Position numbers and translations under genes: made by a program. Under the pieces are notes generated by a model. That model searched no databases. It was given only the letters and a program-made list of their open reading frames with translations, and had not been told where the DNA came from. Shown piece after piece: positions 45,924-56,729 of a stretch of 64,000 nucleotides of DNA; position 1 is the stretch's first letter, and the number at the start of each line of letters is the position of its first letter. Source of the DNA: Bradyrhizobium ottawaense (GTDB taxonomy: Bacteria > Pseudomonadota > Alphaproteobacteria > Rhizobiales > Xanthobacteraceae); assembly GCF_900099825.1 (NCBI RefSeq), contig NZ_LT629693.1, positions 496,001 through 560,000 of the forward strand, given 5' to 3'.

Positions 45924-46376
45924 TCAAGACGTATTGACAAGGCGCTGATCGCTGTCGCGGGTCAGCCGGTAGACAATGCCGGGGGCGAGGATCGCAGCCG
46001 CGAGCGCGAAGATTTGCAACGCATCGGTTTCCTTTATGTCCAGAATGATGACCTTGCGACAGATGGCAAGCAGCGCGATCATGACCACCGAGCGGATTTG
46101 CACCACGTTTTCGCGGCGCTCGGCGATCACCAGAAGCGATTTCTTGAATTCGAGCGCAATGATCACCGTAAAGATCATGCCAAACACGGCCTGGAAGATC
46201 GCGTAGTCGGACGGATCGAGATTTCCCGACAGAATGAGGCCGAACAGAATCTTCAAGCTCAGGTTCCAGACAGCCACCACGACGATGACGGCAATCATTG
46301 CCGTAAGGATAATGATAATGATGTGCTCAAATCGCTGATACAGCCTTGCATCTCTGAACTCCTCTTTGATCAACAT
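45924..46376 (-). CDS. PsiE-family membrane protein
   Basis: The 150-aa protein has four hydrophobic segments (IIIIILTAMIAVIVVVAVWN; GMIFTVIIALEFKKSL; VVMIALLAICRKVIILD; ALQIFALAAAILAPGIVY). It matches the phosphate-starvation-inducible PsiE family, including ALEFKKSL and the conserved ICRKVIILDIKE. ATG at 46376 has a GGGAGG site. A PsiE-like gene is also a component of the heat/oxidation tolerance locus (tLST) in Enterobacteriaceae. It is convergent with the exported PRC-barrel gene. Confidence 0.85.
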   Translation of the reverse strand: MLIKEEFRDARLYQRFEHIIIIILTAMIAVIVVVAVWNLSLKILFGLILSGNLDPSDYAIFQAVFGMIFTVIIALEFKKSLLVIAERRENVVQIRSVVMIALLAICRKVIILDIKETDALQIFALAAAILAPGIVYRLTRDSDQRLVNTS

Positions 46377-46428
46377 CGAAGCCTCCCGCACACGCAATAA
46401 TCCTGCCCGACGCTGATGCGGCGTTCGA

Positions 46429-47961
46429 TCATTCGGGACCCGGAGCTCTGTCGCCCGGGAGGCGGCGTGGCCGTTGCACCAGGAGCACCAACGGAATCGC
46501 CAGAAAGGACACGAACATCATCAGCTTGAAATTGTCGATGAAGGCGACTGCTTCCGCCTGCGCAGTCACTATCTGGGCGAGCGCGGCGCGTCCGGTTAAG
46601 GCCGCAAGATTGAGTTCGTGCGCGTAATCGCGCACGACCTGCCGGTAGGGCGTAATATGCTCGACCAGGGCGGCCTGTTCGGTGGCAGAATTGCGTACCA
46701 ACAGGTAGCTCATCATCGAGATCCCGATGCTCGCCCCGATATTGCGCATCAGATTGAACAGTCCGGTCGCCTGCGTACGCAGCGCTGGCGCCAGCGTGCC
46801 GAACGCGACCGTACTCAACGGGACAAACACGCAGCCGATGCCGAAGCCCTGTATGAGGCCGGTACGGATCAAGGTGCCCTGCGATACATCGGGTGTGAAA
46901 CCTGTCATCAGATAGAGCGCGAACCCCGTAATTCCAAGACCGACGGCGATCAGGAGCCGTGGATCGACGTAGCGCAGGAGCTGGCCGGCCATCACCATTG
47001 CCAGCATGGTCCCGCAACCGCGCGGCGCGAGTACGAGGCCCGCCGTCAGCACCGGATAGTTCATGAGCGTCTCGAGATAGGGCGTCAGCAACGCCAATGT
47101 GGCCAGCAACACGACGCCGACGATAAAGATCAGCATACTTCCGATCACGAAATTCCGGTCGCGGAACAGCGCGGGATCGATGAACGGATCGCGCGCCGAC
47201 ATCGTGTGGACCGTGAACAGATAGAAACCGAGCACGCAGAGCGCGGCGTCGAGCCGGATTTCGGGCGAGGCGAACCAGTCAAGCCGCTCGCCGCGGTCGA
47301 GGAACAGCTGCAGCGCCCCGATGCCGAGACTGAGCGTCGCAAAACCGAGCCAGTCGAGCCGTCCGGCGATTGGCCGGTCGGCGCGCCGGCCGAGGAACAG
47401 CAGGATGCCGAGGACACATAGAATGCCAAACGGCACATTGACGTAGAACACCCAGCGCCAGCTGTAGGAATCCGTGAGCCAGCCGCCGAGGGTCGGGCCG
47501 AGGATCGGTCCGAGCATTACCCCAAGGCCGAACACGGCCATCGCCTGGCCCTGCTGCTCGCGAGGATAGGCGTCGAGCAGCACCGACTGCGACAGCGGCA
47601 CCAGCGGCGCACCGAACACGCCCTGCAGCAGGCGGAACACCACGATCTGCGCCAGCGATACCGCGGCGCCGCACAGCATCGATGTCACGATAAAGCCGAT
47701 CACCGAGGTCAGGAACAGCGGCTTGCGGCCGAATCTGGCTTCCAGCCAGCCGGTTGCCGGCATGATGATCGCGGCCGCCACGATGTAGGAGGTCAGCACC
47801 CAATTTATCTCGTCGCTGGTCGCCGACAGGCTGCCGCGCATATAAGGCAGCGCGACATTGGCGATCGTGGTGTCGAGCGCCTGCATCAACGTTGCGAGCA
47901 TTACGGTTGCAGTAATCATTCCCCGGTTGATGACCGCGCTCCTGGCCGCTTGGCTAGACAT
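46429..47961 (-). CDS. emrB: DHA2-family multidrug exporter (EmrB type)
   Basis: The 510-aa inner-membrane protein has about 14 helices. Its N-terminal motif TLMQALDTTIANVALPYMRG contains motif D1 (LD-x-T-x-x-NVALP). The WVLTSYIVAAAIIMPATGWL helix and the GRKPLF loop of motif A follow, then motif C (GVMLGPILGPTLGGWL). With the adjacent EmrA adaptor it would expel hydrophobic compounds across both membranes via an outer-membrane channel. It starts 1 bp after emrA ends. Confidence 0.9.
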   Translation of the reverse strand: MSSQAARSAVINRGMITATVMLATLMQALDTTIANVALPYMRGSLSATSDEINWVLTSYIVAAAIIMPATGWLEARFGRKPLFLTSVIGFIVTSMLCGAAVSLAQIVVFRLLQGVFGAPLVPLSQSVLLDAYPREQQGQAMAVFGLGVMLGPILGPTLGGWLTDSYSWRWVFYVNVPFGILCVLGILLFLGRRADRPIAGRLDWLGFATLSLGIGALQLFLDRGERLDWFASPEIRLDAALCVLGFYLFTVHTMSARDPFIDPALFRDRNFVIGSMLIFIVGVVLLATLALLTPYLETLMNYPVLTAGLVLAPRGCGTMLAMVMAGQLLRYVDPRLLIAVGLGITGFALYLMTGFTPDVSQGTLIRTGLIQGFGIGCVFVPLSTVAFGTLAPALRTQATGLFNLMRNIGASIGISMMSYLLVRNSATEQAALVEHITPYRQVVRDYAHELNLAALTGRAALAQIVTAQAEAVAFIDNFKLMMFVSFLAIPLVLLVQRPRRLPGDRAPGPE

Positions 47962-47962
47962 G

Positions 47963-49177
47963 TCAGCCTCCGAAAATCGAAGTCAGATCACGCCAAAGCT
48001 CGCGCAATGAGCGTCGATGGCCGGTGTCGATCGAGATTTTGACGCTCATGCCGGCGCGCAACGCAAGACCCTCCCGAACCTCGCCGAAGGAAAGCCGCAC
48101 CGGGATGCGCTGCACCACCTTGACCCAGTTACCGGTGGCATTTTGCGGTGGCAGGAGCGCGAATACCGAGCCGCTGGCGGGCGCCATCGTCGTGACCCTG
48201 GCGGCGATGGGGCTGTCCGGATAGGCGTCGACGGTGACCTGCGCCGGGTCGCTTTCCCTGACATAAGTGAGCTCGGTCTCCTTGATGTTGGCCTCGATGT
48301 AGAGATTGTGCGCCGACACCAGCGGAAAGGCGGATTGGCCGGCGTTGAGAAAGGCTCCGACCGCGATGCTCTCGACATTATTGGGAATGCCGTCGAACGG
48401 CGCGACGATCGAGGTAAGGCGCAGGTTACGCGCCGCGGCATCGACGGCCGCCTGCGCCTGCTTCACCGGGGCCTGCTGGTCGACCGGCAGATCCGGATTG
48501 CCGCCGAGTTGGGCCAACGCTGCCGCAGCCTCCCTTTGCAGGCTTGCCAGATTGGCCTTTGCGGTCTGCAGGTCGCGTATGGCGGCGTCGAGGGTGGCGC
48601 GCGGCACCGCACCGGAGTCAAAAAGGTGTTGCTGGCGATCGTAATTGGTTTGCGCGTAGTCCAGCGTTGCCTTGGCCTCATCGATTTGTTTGAGGCGCGC
48701 GCGATAGGTCTCGATCAGTGTATTGGCCTGGTCGCGGGCGATGCCGAGTTGGGCTTCGGTATTGGCCAGCGCGATCCGATAAGGCTCGGGGTCAAGGTTA
48801 AAGAGAGGATCGTTCTTCGTGACCGCGGTGTTCGATTTGGCCGCGATGGTAAGGACCTGACCCGCGACTTGCGGGCTGATCGAAACATTTACCGCCTGAA
48901 CATAGGCGTCCTCCTCGGTGACATAGCGGCCGGTTGCCAGATAAAGCACCAGCGCTCCGACGACCAATGCCACCGGGCCGAGGATCAGCAGCGGCCGGCG
49001 CCAACTTTTCTGCGGTCCAAGTTTGGCGCTCCGATCGCCCGACATATCAGTCGAGGCAGGATTCGTGTCAGTCGAGGCAGGATTCGTCCGCTCGATTGGA
49101 GGCGATTGGATTGGACTCCTGCGGGCAATGCCGGGGTCGGCTGCGTCTGAAATCGTGTCGAGGCCGCGGTTCCTCAT
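47963..49177 (-). CDS. emrA: HlyD/EmrA-family membrane fusion protein
   Basis: This 404-aa adaptor has an N-terminal cytoplasmic tail, a single anchor (LLILGPVALVVGALVLYLA), the lipoyl half-motif (YVQAVNVSISPQVAGQVL), a coiled-coil hairpin (about residues 130-240) and a beta-barrel end. The N-terminal tail contains an in-frame 21-bp tandem duplication that doubles NPASTD-x. It forms an operon with emrB. A TTGAC-N4-GTCAT palindrome lies 107 bp upstream. No TetR or MarR regulator gene is nearby. Confidence 0.9.
   Translation of the reverse strand: MRNRGLDTISDAADPGIARRSPIQSPPIERTNPASTDTNPASTDMSGDRSAKLGPQKSWRRPLLILGPVALVVGALVLYLATGRYVTEEDAYVQAVNVSISPQVAGQVLTIAAKSNTAVTKNDPLFNLDPEPYRIALANTEAQLGIARDQANTLIETYRARLKQIDEAKATLDYAQTNYDRQQHLFDSGAVPRATLDAAIRDLQTAKANLASLQREAAAALAQLGGNPDLPVDQQAPVKQAQAAVDAAARNLRLTSIVAPFDGIPNNVESIAVGAFLNAGQSAFPLVSAHNLYIEANIKETELTYVRESDPAQVTVDAYPDSPIAARVTTMAPASGSVFALLPPQNATGNWVKVVQRIPVRLSFGEVREGLALRAGMSVKISIDTGHRRSLRELWRDLTSIFGG
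49048..49089. repeat. 21-bp tandem duplication inside emrA
   Basis: TCAGTCGAGGCAGGATTCGT repeats with 21-bp periodicity, adding seven residues (NPASTDT/NPASTDM) to the cytoplasmic tail of EmrA without shifting the frame. Confidence 0.9.
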
Positions 49178-49283
49178 GGCATGATATCTCCGCTGTTGCG
49201 TCAGCTTTTCCGAACAATCGGCGTATCAAGGCCCGCGGTGTCCGCGTCCCTTAACATGTTACATCGAGCGGATCGTCGACGCC

Positions 49284-49297
49284 TTGACGGGCGTCAT
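49284..49297. promoter_or_regulatory. Crp/Fnr-type palindrome (site 14)
   Basis: TTGACGGGCGTCAT (one mismatch) is 107 bp upstream of emrA (minus strand). Confidence 0.5.
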
Positions 49298-49418
49298 TGT
49301 TGGCGACGCTGTCTCGGGTTCGGCCGAACGGCCCTGTCACGGGTTGAGATACCGGCTCGCCGGCCATCTCACTGCCGCAAACTGTGCTATCTTTGGCCGA
49401 AAACAGGGGAACCGGAAC

Positions 49419-49610
49419 GTGACACCATTTCTCGCGCGGACATTGAGCTGGGCCGAAGTCGCCAACGGCACATCAATCGTATTCGATCTCAGGATAACCG
49501 CCCTCGATGGAGAAGCGGAGGCGGAGACGCGAGATCGTTTTGTTGCGGAAGCGATTAGGGTTGTCGGAGCATTCCTTCTGGAACAAGGTGTCCGTGTCCC
49601 GCCAACGTGA
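49419..49610 (+). CDS. Possible small protein of unknown function
   Basis: A GTG-started frame of 63 codons reads TPFLARTLSWAEVANGTSIV, then a helix ETRDRFVAEAIRVVGAFLLE. It looks like a compact beta-alpha protein, but no family is recognised and the ribosome site is weak. Treat as tentative. The following DNA to 49967 shows no gene I can support. Confidence 0.3.
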   Translation: MTPFLARTLSWAEVANGTSIVFDLRITALDGEAEAETRDRFVAEAIRVVGAFLLEQGVRVPPT

Positions 49611-49967
49611 TCGGCAGCAATACAAACGGTCGCCACGCAAAAACGCGAAACGTGAGCAGAAAATTGGGCCTCGTCAATGCGCGGGATCTTTCGATTTGCA
49701 AAATAGAATACGCGATGGCCACTCACCCCACCGTCGCTGCCCTTCCCCGGGGCGTTTCCTCCCTGAATTGGACCGCCGGCGAAAGCCGCGCGGTCGTTCT
49801 TCTTGGAAAACAGATTGCTAGAAAAAAGCGAAAGCAGGTTTCGGAGATTGAGCAATATTGAACAGCGAGCGGATAGCCGGAACGGCATACTGTCGCATTA
49901 CCGCTCGGCCCTCGGGACATGCGCGGTGATCGAGAGTGCTGCACTGACGCCTGTTCGAAGGACGCAT

Positions 49968-50177
49968 ATGCCCCAATCTCAACTGCTGTCGTCCATCGTG
50001 CCGCTCGGGGCGATTGAACGTCCTGCCTGTCCGAAGTGCCATGTTCAGATGATGCTCGCCCGCATCGTGCCGGCATTTTCGGGCACCGACCTGCATACCT
50101 TTGAGTGCACCTTGTGCAATAACGTCCTGAAGAAGCTTGGTGCGTGTGAGGACTGGCGCGGTCCCGGGCGGTGGTGA
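49968..50177 (+). CDS. Small zinc-ribbon protein (Rhizobiales family)
   Basis: The 69-aa protein has MPQSQLLSSIVPLGAIERPA, then CPKC...CTLC, a four-cysteine zinc ribbon spaced about 27 residues apart. The segment FSGTDLHTFECTLCNNVLK is recognisable from many short Rhizobiales proteins. The ATG at 49968 is the usual start. Likely a cytoplasmic zinc-binding protein of unknown role. Confidence 0.7.
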   Translation: MPQSQLLSSIVPLGAIERPACPKCHVQMMLARIVPAFSGTDLHTFECTLCNNVLKKLGACEDWRGPGRW

Positions 50178-50197
50178 CCATCAGGCGCGGGACCCGG

Positions 50198-50293
50198 TCA
50201 ATCCTCGCCGCCGATCCATTCGCGCCAGATGGTCAGCAGCGCCGCCATGATCACGGGACCGAGGAACAGGCCAAGCAATCCGAACGATAGCAA
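50198..50293 (-). pseudogene. AI-2E/PerM-family transporter, 3' fragment
   Basis: On the minus strand the last 31 codons, [20 protein letters not shown] then TIWREW, match the C-terminal helix of AI-2E family exporters. The rest of the gene has been replaced by an IS630-type remnant, with the junction near 50290. Confidence 0.65.
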
Positions 50294-50940
50294 GCGATAT
50301 CGCCCCTGAGGGCGGCGACACTTCGGTAGATGCCGCGTCTGATCTTTTTGTCGGTTAGGAGCGCAAAGAAGCGCTCGACCTGATTGAGCCACGACGAGCT
50401 TGTCGGGGTCGGATGCACGTGTCGGCGCGGCCTTTTGGCCAGCCATTTGCGGATGAGCGGGGTTTTGTGCGTGGCGTAATTGTCCATGACAAGGTGAACA
50501 TCGAGGTCGCGCGGTACGGCCGCCTCGATCTCGTCGAGGAACTTGCGGAACTCCGCGGCGCGGTGGCGCCCATAGCACTTGCCGATAATCCGTCCGGTTG
50601 CGATATCGAGAGCGGCAAACAGGGATGTGGTGCCGTACCGGGTATAGTCATGGCTTCTGCGGGCTGGCTGGCCGGGCCGCATCGGCAACATCGGCTGGCT
50701 GCGATCCAGGGCTTGAATCTGGGACTTCTCATCCACGCAAAGAACGATGGCGTGCTCCGGTGGCGAGACATAAAGGCCGACGACGTCGCGCACCTTGGCC
50801 ACGAAGTTGGGGTCGGTCGAGAGCTTGAACGTCTCCATGCGGTGCGGCTGCAGCCCAAACGCGCGCCAGATGCGCTGTACGCTTGAGACCGACAAGCCGC
50901 TGGCCTTTGCCATGCCGCGGGAGCTCCAATGCGTGGCATT
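50290..50940 (-). pseudogene. IS630-type transposase, both ends missing
   Basis: The 3' two-thirds of a transposase is open in one frame. The helix-turn-helix [20 protein letters not shown] is followed by the three catalytic acidic regions: [29 protein letters not shown] and [12 protein letters not shown]. The N-terminal part before ATHWSSR and the last 30 or so residues are absent. It is not the same subfamily as the broken copy at 43247. The DDE residues are intact, but without ends it is immobile. Confidence 0.8.
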
Positions 50941-50951
50941 CCGGGGAAGGA

Positions 50952-50965
50952 TTGACGGTCGTCAA
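50952..50965. promoter_or_regulatory. Crp/Fnr-type palindrome (site 15)
   Basis: TTGACGGTCGTCAA is 115 bp upstream of the hsp20-lon operon and abuts the truncated transposase, so the site survived the insertion. Confidence 0.6.
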
Positions 50966-51080
50966 GGTGACGGGATCAGCCGCATCATAGGGTTAGGTCG
51001 AACAACCTGGTTGGGTGTCAGCCGGATGCCAAACGGCTTGCCGTGCCGGGAGCTTGGCATCGGCTCAAGGGACAAAGATC

Positions 51081-51482
51081 ATGGCCGCGGTCGATCCAAG
51101 AACTCTAATGTGGACCACGGCCTGCGAGATGATCGATCGCGCCGAGCGATTGCATCGTCAGTTCTTTCAGCCGATCGCCGCGCCGATGCCGGAGCTCAGC
51201 TGGGAACCGCCGATCGATATCATAGAGACCGATTCCGAAATTCTGATCACCGTCGCCCTTCCTGGGGTCGACCCGGACGCCATGAAAGTCTCGGTCGATG
51301 CCGATGGGATTTCGGTCGTTGGTTTCCGTCGCCCGAGTGCAATCCCGCGCGGCAGCCGCGTTCATCGTCTCGAAATCCCCTATGGCAAATTCGAACGCCG
51401 GATACGCGTTCAGGCGGCGCGGCTCCCGCTCGACCGATCCGAACTTGCCAATGGCTGCCTGACGCTAAAGTTCTCCAAATAG
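51081..51482 (+). CDS. Hsp20/alpha-crystallin small heat-shock protein
   Basis: This 133-aa protein has the alpha-crystallin domain: PPIDIIETDSEILITVALPG, VDPDAMKVSVDADGISVVG, IPYGKFERRI and the closing ANGCLTLKF. The typical IxI/V tail is absent, because the protein ends at KFSK, so its oligomers may differ. ATG at 51081 is supported by AAGGGA. The gene ends 22 bp before lon, so the two form an operon of holding chaperone and protease. Confidence 0.88.
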   Translation: MAAVDPRTLMWTTACEMIDRAERLHRQFFQPIAAPMPELSWEPPIDIIETDSEILITVALPGVDPDAMKVSVDADGISVVGFRRPSAIPRGSRVHRLEIPYGKFERRIRVQAARLPLDRSELANGCLTLKFSK

Positions 51483-51504
51483 CCTTTGATGGATAGGCGG
51501 ACCA

Positions 51505-53943
<2,439 letters not shown>

Positions 53944-53989
53944 CCGTCGGCATCCCTTCAAGCCGCCGTCGAGCATTTGATCTGCGAAA

Positions 53990-54003
53990 TTGACCAACGT
54001 CAG
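53990..54003. promoter_or_regulatory. Crp/Fnr-type palindrome (site 16)
   Basis: TTGACCAACGTCAG (one mismatch) lies 57 bp upstream of the quinone oxidoreductase ATG at 54061. Confidence 0.5.
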
Positions 54004-54060
54004 CGCCGGGGCGAGAAATCTCGTCCATGCAGCTGGCACACCCGCCGGGAGATTATTGTC

Positions 54061-55080
54061 ATGCTCGATCGTACCCGCCATTTTGACACCCCCAGCCATC
54101 ACGCGATGCATGTGCCCCGCACCATGTTCGCTGCCGCCATCGACCGCTTCGGTGGACCTGAGGTGATCACCGCTCACGCTTTGCCGGTCCCGGAAGTCGA
54201 TGCCGGCGAAGTTTTGATCGCCGTCGATACCGCCGGCGTCGGCCAATGGGACGCCGATGTCCGGGAAGGATATTTTGCGTCCCGCAAGCCGCATTTTCCA
54301 CTGGTTCTCGGCTATGACGGCGCCGGCATCGTCGTAAAAGTCGGCTCGCGGGTGCGGCGGTTGAAGGTCGGCGACGAAGTCTATTCCTACAATTGGGAGA
54401 ATCCGAAGGGCGGCTTCTACGCCGAATATGTCGCGTTGCCCGCCGACAAGGTCGCGCCGATCCCCAAACGGCTGGATCTGCGGCATGCCGGCGCGATCCC
54501 GATCACCGGCTTGACCGCGCTGCAGGGCATTGACGATGCGCTGGGTTTGAAAAGGGGCGAGACCATCATCATTCACGGCGCCTCGGGAGGGGTGGGGACG
54601 CTTGCGGTGCAATTCGCAAAGCTCCGCGGCGCCAAGGTGTTCGCGACCGCATCGGGCAAGGAAGGGTTAGAACTGGTGCGGGAGATGGGCGCACACAACG
54701 TTGTCGACGGCAAACGCGTCGATATCGACGACCAGGCGCGGCGCTTTGCCCCGGACGGCGTCGACGCCATGCTGGCGCTCGCCGGTGGCGATGCGCTGGA
54801 GAAATGCCTGAACGCACTTCGGCCCGGCGGCCGGGTGGCGCACCCGAACGGCGTCGAGCCCGCGCCAAAAAAGCGGCGCGGCGTGCGACTGATCCGTTAT
54901 GACGGCATCTCAGGCGTTCGCGAATTCGAGCGCCTGAACGCGGCGGTGCAGGCCGCCAGACTCAGGGTTCCAATCGCCGAATGCTATCCCCTCCCCCGGG
55001 CCTCCAAGGCGCATGAACGCCTCGCCGAGGGTCATGTGGTCGGAAAAATCATCCTTGCAGTGCATGATCGTAGTGTCTGA
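54061..55080 (+). CDS. Zinc-free NADPH:quinone oxidoreductase/MDR dehydrogenase
   Basis: This 339-aa medium-chain reductase has the GroES-like fold (PHFPLVLGYDGAGIVVKVGS) and a Rossmann domain with IIIHGASGGVGTLAVQFAKL (about 175-195). It lacks the zinc-ligand cysteines of alcohol dehydrogenases. It would reduce quinones or other carbonyls with NADPH. The start could also be the Met at 54106 (MHVPRTMF), which is closer to the conserved core. It follows lon on the same strand but has its own palindrome. Confidence 0.85.
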   Translation: MLDRTRHFDTPSHHAMHVPRTMFAAAIDRFGGPEVITAHALPVPEVDAGEVLIAVDTAGVGQWDADVREGYFASRKPHFPLVLGYDGAGIVVKVGSRVRRLKVGDEVYSYNWENPKGGFYAEYVALPADKVAPIPKRLDLRHAGAIPITGLTALQGIDDALGLKRGETIIIHGASGGVGTLAVQFAKLRGAKVFATASGKEGLELVREMGAHNVVDGKRVDIDDQARRFAPDGVDAMLALAGGDALEKCLNALRPGGRVAHPNGVEPAPKKRRGVRLIRYDGISGVREFERLNAAVQAARLRVPIAECYPLPRASKAHERLAEGHVVGKIILAVHDRSV

Positions 55081-55600
55081 TCGTGAGTGATCCGCAACCG
55101 GCATATCGCATCGCGAGTGACCGAGGCGGGAAGACCGGGTCAAGCCGCTTGTCGAGATCGAAGCCGGTCAGAAGGTATCCGCTGGCGATCAGGCGCACGA
55201 ATGTTTTGTGACAATGAAGGCCGGCTGTCATGGGACCTCCGGCCAGATTTGTCCTGGAAGATTTGCGCCAGGGCCAGGATAGCTCTTTTCGCGTCGTGAG
55301 ATTGAGTTTCGGCAATTTTCAGAATGGATTGATAGCATTCGTCCAGCACACTCTCGGGCATCTGGGCCATCCCTACGCGCTACGTTCCCGCCACCGAGTG
55401 TGAATCCTGGCGATGCTATTGGTTCCAATGTTTTTGGCCGGTTGGCGCTGAAAAATCAGGCTGGCTCTCTCTGGTCCGGTCCGACCAACAAATTCTGTTT
55501 GGACGGATGCGCAATCAGATCGCTATTTGATTTTCGGGGCGCGGCGAAACTCCTCCGATCGCTCGGCCATCAGAAGCCTGAACCGAAAAACCGAGCGTTG
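55081..55600. other. Stretch without a firm gene
   Basis: A minus-strand frame at 55140-55370 (MAQMPESVLDECYQSILKIA then AKRAILALAQIFQD) could encode a 76-aa helical protein, but the ribosome site is weak and no family is recognised. Nothing else is supported. Confidence 0.35.
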
Positions 55601-55614
55601 TTGACGGGCGTCAA
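55601..55614. promoter_or_regulatory. Crp/Fnr-type palindrome (site 17)
   Basis: A perfect TTGACGGGCGTCAA lies 100 bp upstream of the hdeD-like gene. Confidence 0.6.
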
Positions 55615-55713
55615 CGCACCAATTGCAGCGCTGCATTAAGTACAACTCACCGCAAACAAAGCGGAACAGAGATTTCATTAAACCGGCAACCAGGTTGCGG
55701 TTGGGAGCATGCC

Positions 55714-56343
55714 ATGCCCAGCACCACATTCAATCCCGCCTCTGACGTTCGATCAAATCCGGCGGCACGGACGCTCATTCAAAACTGGTGGCTATTCACG
55801 CTGCGAGGCGTTCTCGGCATCATCTTCGGATGCGTTGCGCTGATCTTTCCGGGCCCAACAATACTGTCGCTGGTGATCTTCTTCTCGGCCTATATGCTGG
55901 TCGACGGCGTATTCGGAATCATCTCGGCAGTGCGGGCGATCCGCCGCAAGGAGGATCGCTGGGGATTGCTGATATTCGAAGGGCTGCTCAATATCGTCGT
56001 GGGCATAGCCGCTTTTCTCTGGCCGGGCCTTACCGTAGTTGCGCTCGTCTGGCTGATTGCCGCATGGGCGATTGTCTCGGGTGGACTGATGACGGCCGCG
56101 GGCTTCCAGTTGAACATCGATCATGACCGGTGGTGGCTGGTCCTGGGCGGGCTGCTGTCTCTTGCGTATGGCGTGCTCCTTATCATCACGCCGTTGATCG
56201 GCGCGATTGTGCTCACCTGGTGGCTGGGAGCCTACGCCCTCGTTTTTGGCGTCGCGCTCGTGGTGTTCTCGTTTAAGCTTCGATCGCGACAGCAAGAACT
56301 GAGCAACCCGACCGCGGTCGGAACGGCGACTTCAAATCGATGA
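55714..56343 (+). CDS. HdeD family (DUF308) membrane protein
   Basis: The 209-aa protein has six predicted membrane helices arranged as DUF308 repeats (LRGVLGIIFGCVALIFPGPT; FEGLLNIVVGIAAFLWPGLT; LGGLLSLAYGVLLIITPLIG). The R/E-G-x-x-x-I-x-G-x-x-x-x-x-P repeat is the HdeD signature. HdeD is linked to acid and stress resistance. Its homolog is also part of the tLST heat-resistance island. A small gene overlaps its stop. Confidence 0.9.
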   Translation: MPSTTFNPASDVRSNPAARTLIQNWWLFTLRGVLGIIFGCVALIFPGPTILSLVIFFSAYMLVDGVFGIISAVRAIRRKEDRWGLLIFEGLLNIVVGIAAFLWPGLTVVALVWLIAAWAIVSGGLMTAAGFQLNIDHDRWWLVLGGLLSLAYGVLLIITPLIGAIVLTWWLGAYALVFGVALVVFSFKLRSRQQELSNPTAVGTATSNR

Positions 56344-56561
56344 CGTCCAGGGCATCGCATCATCGAAGTCGAAAGGGCCGGGCCAATGCCCGGCCCTTGC
56401 TAGACAGTGAAACGATCGCAAGCACCGACGACGACATCCTTGAAAGCCTGATCGATACCTTTCCAGCGAGCGACCCGCCAGCCTGGGTTGCGACGGCCCG
56501 TGTCGGTATTCCCAACCGAAAACCGACATCGCGGCGGGCTCGAAAATTATCACATCTCTGA
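56340..56561 (+). CDS. Small protein with FPASDPP motif
   Basis: This 73-aa hydrophilic protein contains DDILESLIDTFPASDPPAWV. That core is shared by many short Rhizobiales proteins (E/D-x-x-x-D-x-FPASDPP-[AS]-W). The N- and C-termini are basic. It overlaps the hdeD stop by 4 bp (ATGA), so the two are translationally coupled. Function unknown. Confidence 0.6.
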   Translation: MTSRASHHRSRKGRANARPLLDSETIASTDDDILESLIDTFPASDPPAWVATARVGIPNRKPTSRRARKLSHL

Positions 56562-56729
56562 TGGACCCAGCATTGCATGCTCACCTTCAAATTGTGCCTC
56601 TCCGCAGTAGCCAATTTTTGGCGCGAACACCCAATCGCTATGCGGCGAAAGCCAGTTTGACGTTGCCAACGCCGCAAGACCGGTATCCAATTCGTCCGGG
56701 CAGCGCGAACCTGCCCCAGGACGCTAGCA

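Noticed and set aside
55140..55370. A 76-codon minus-strand frame as a firm gene.
   Set aside because: It has a plausible helical sequence but a weak ribosome site and no recognised family, so it is mentioned only within the unannotated stretch.
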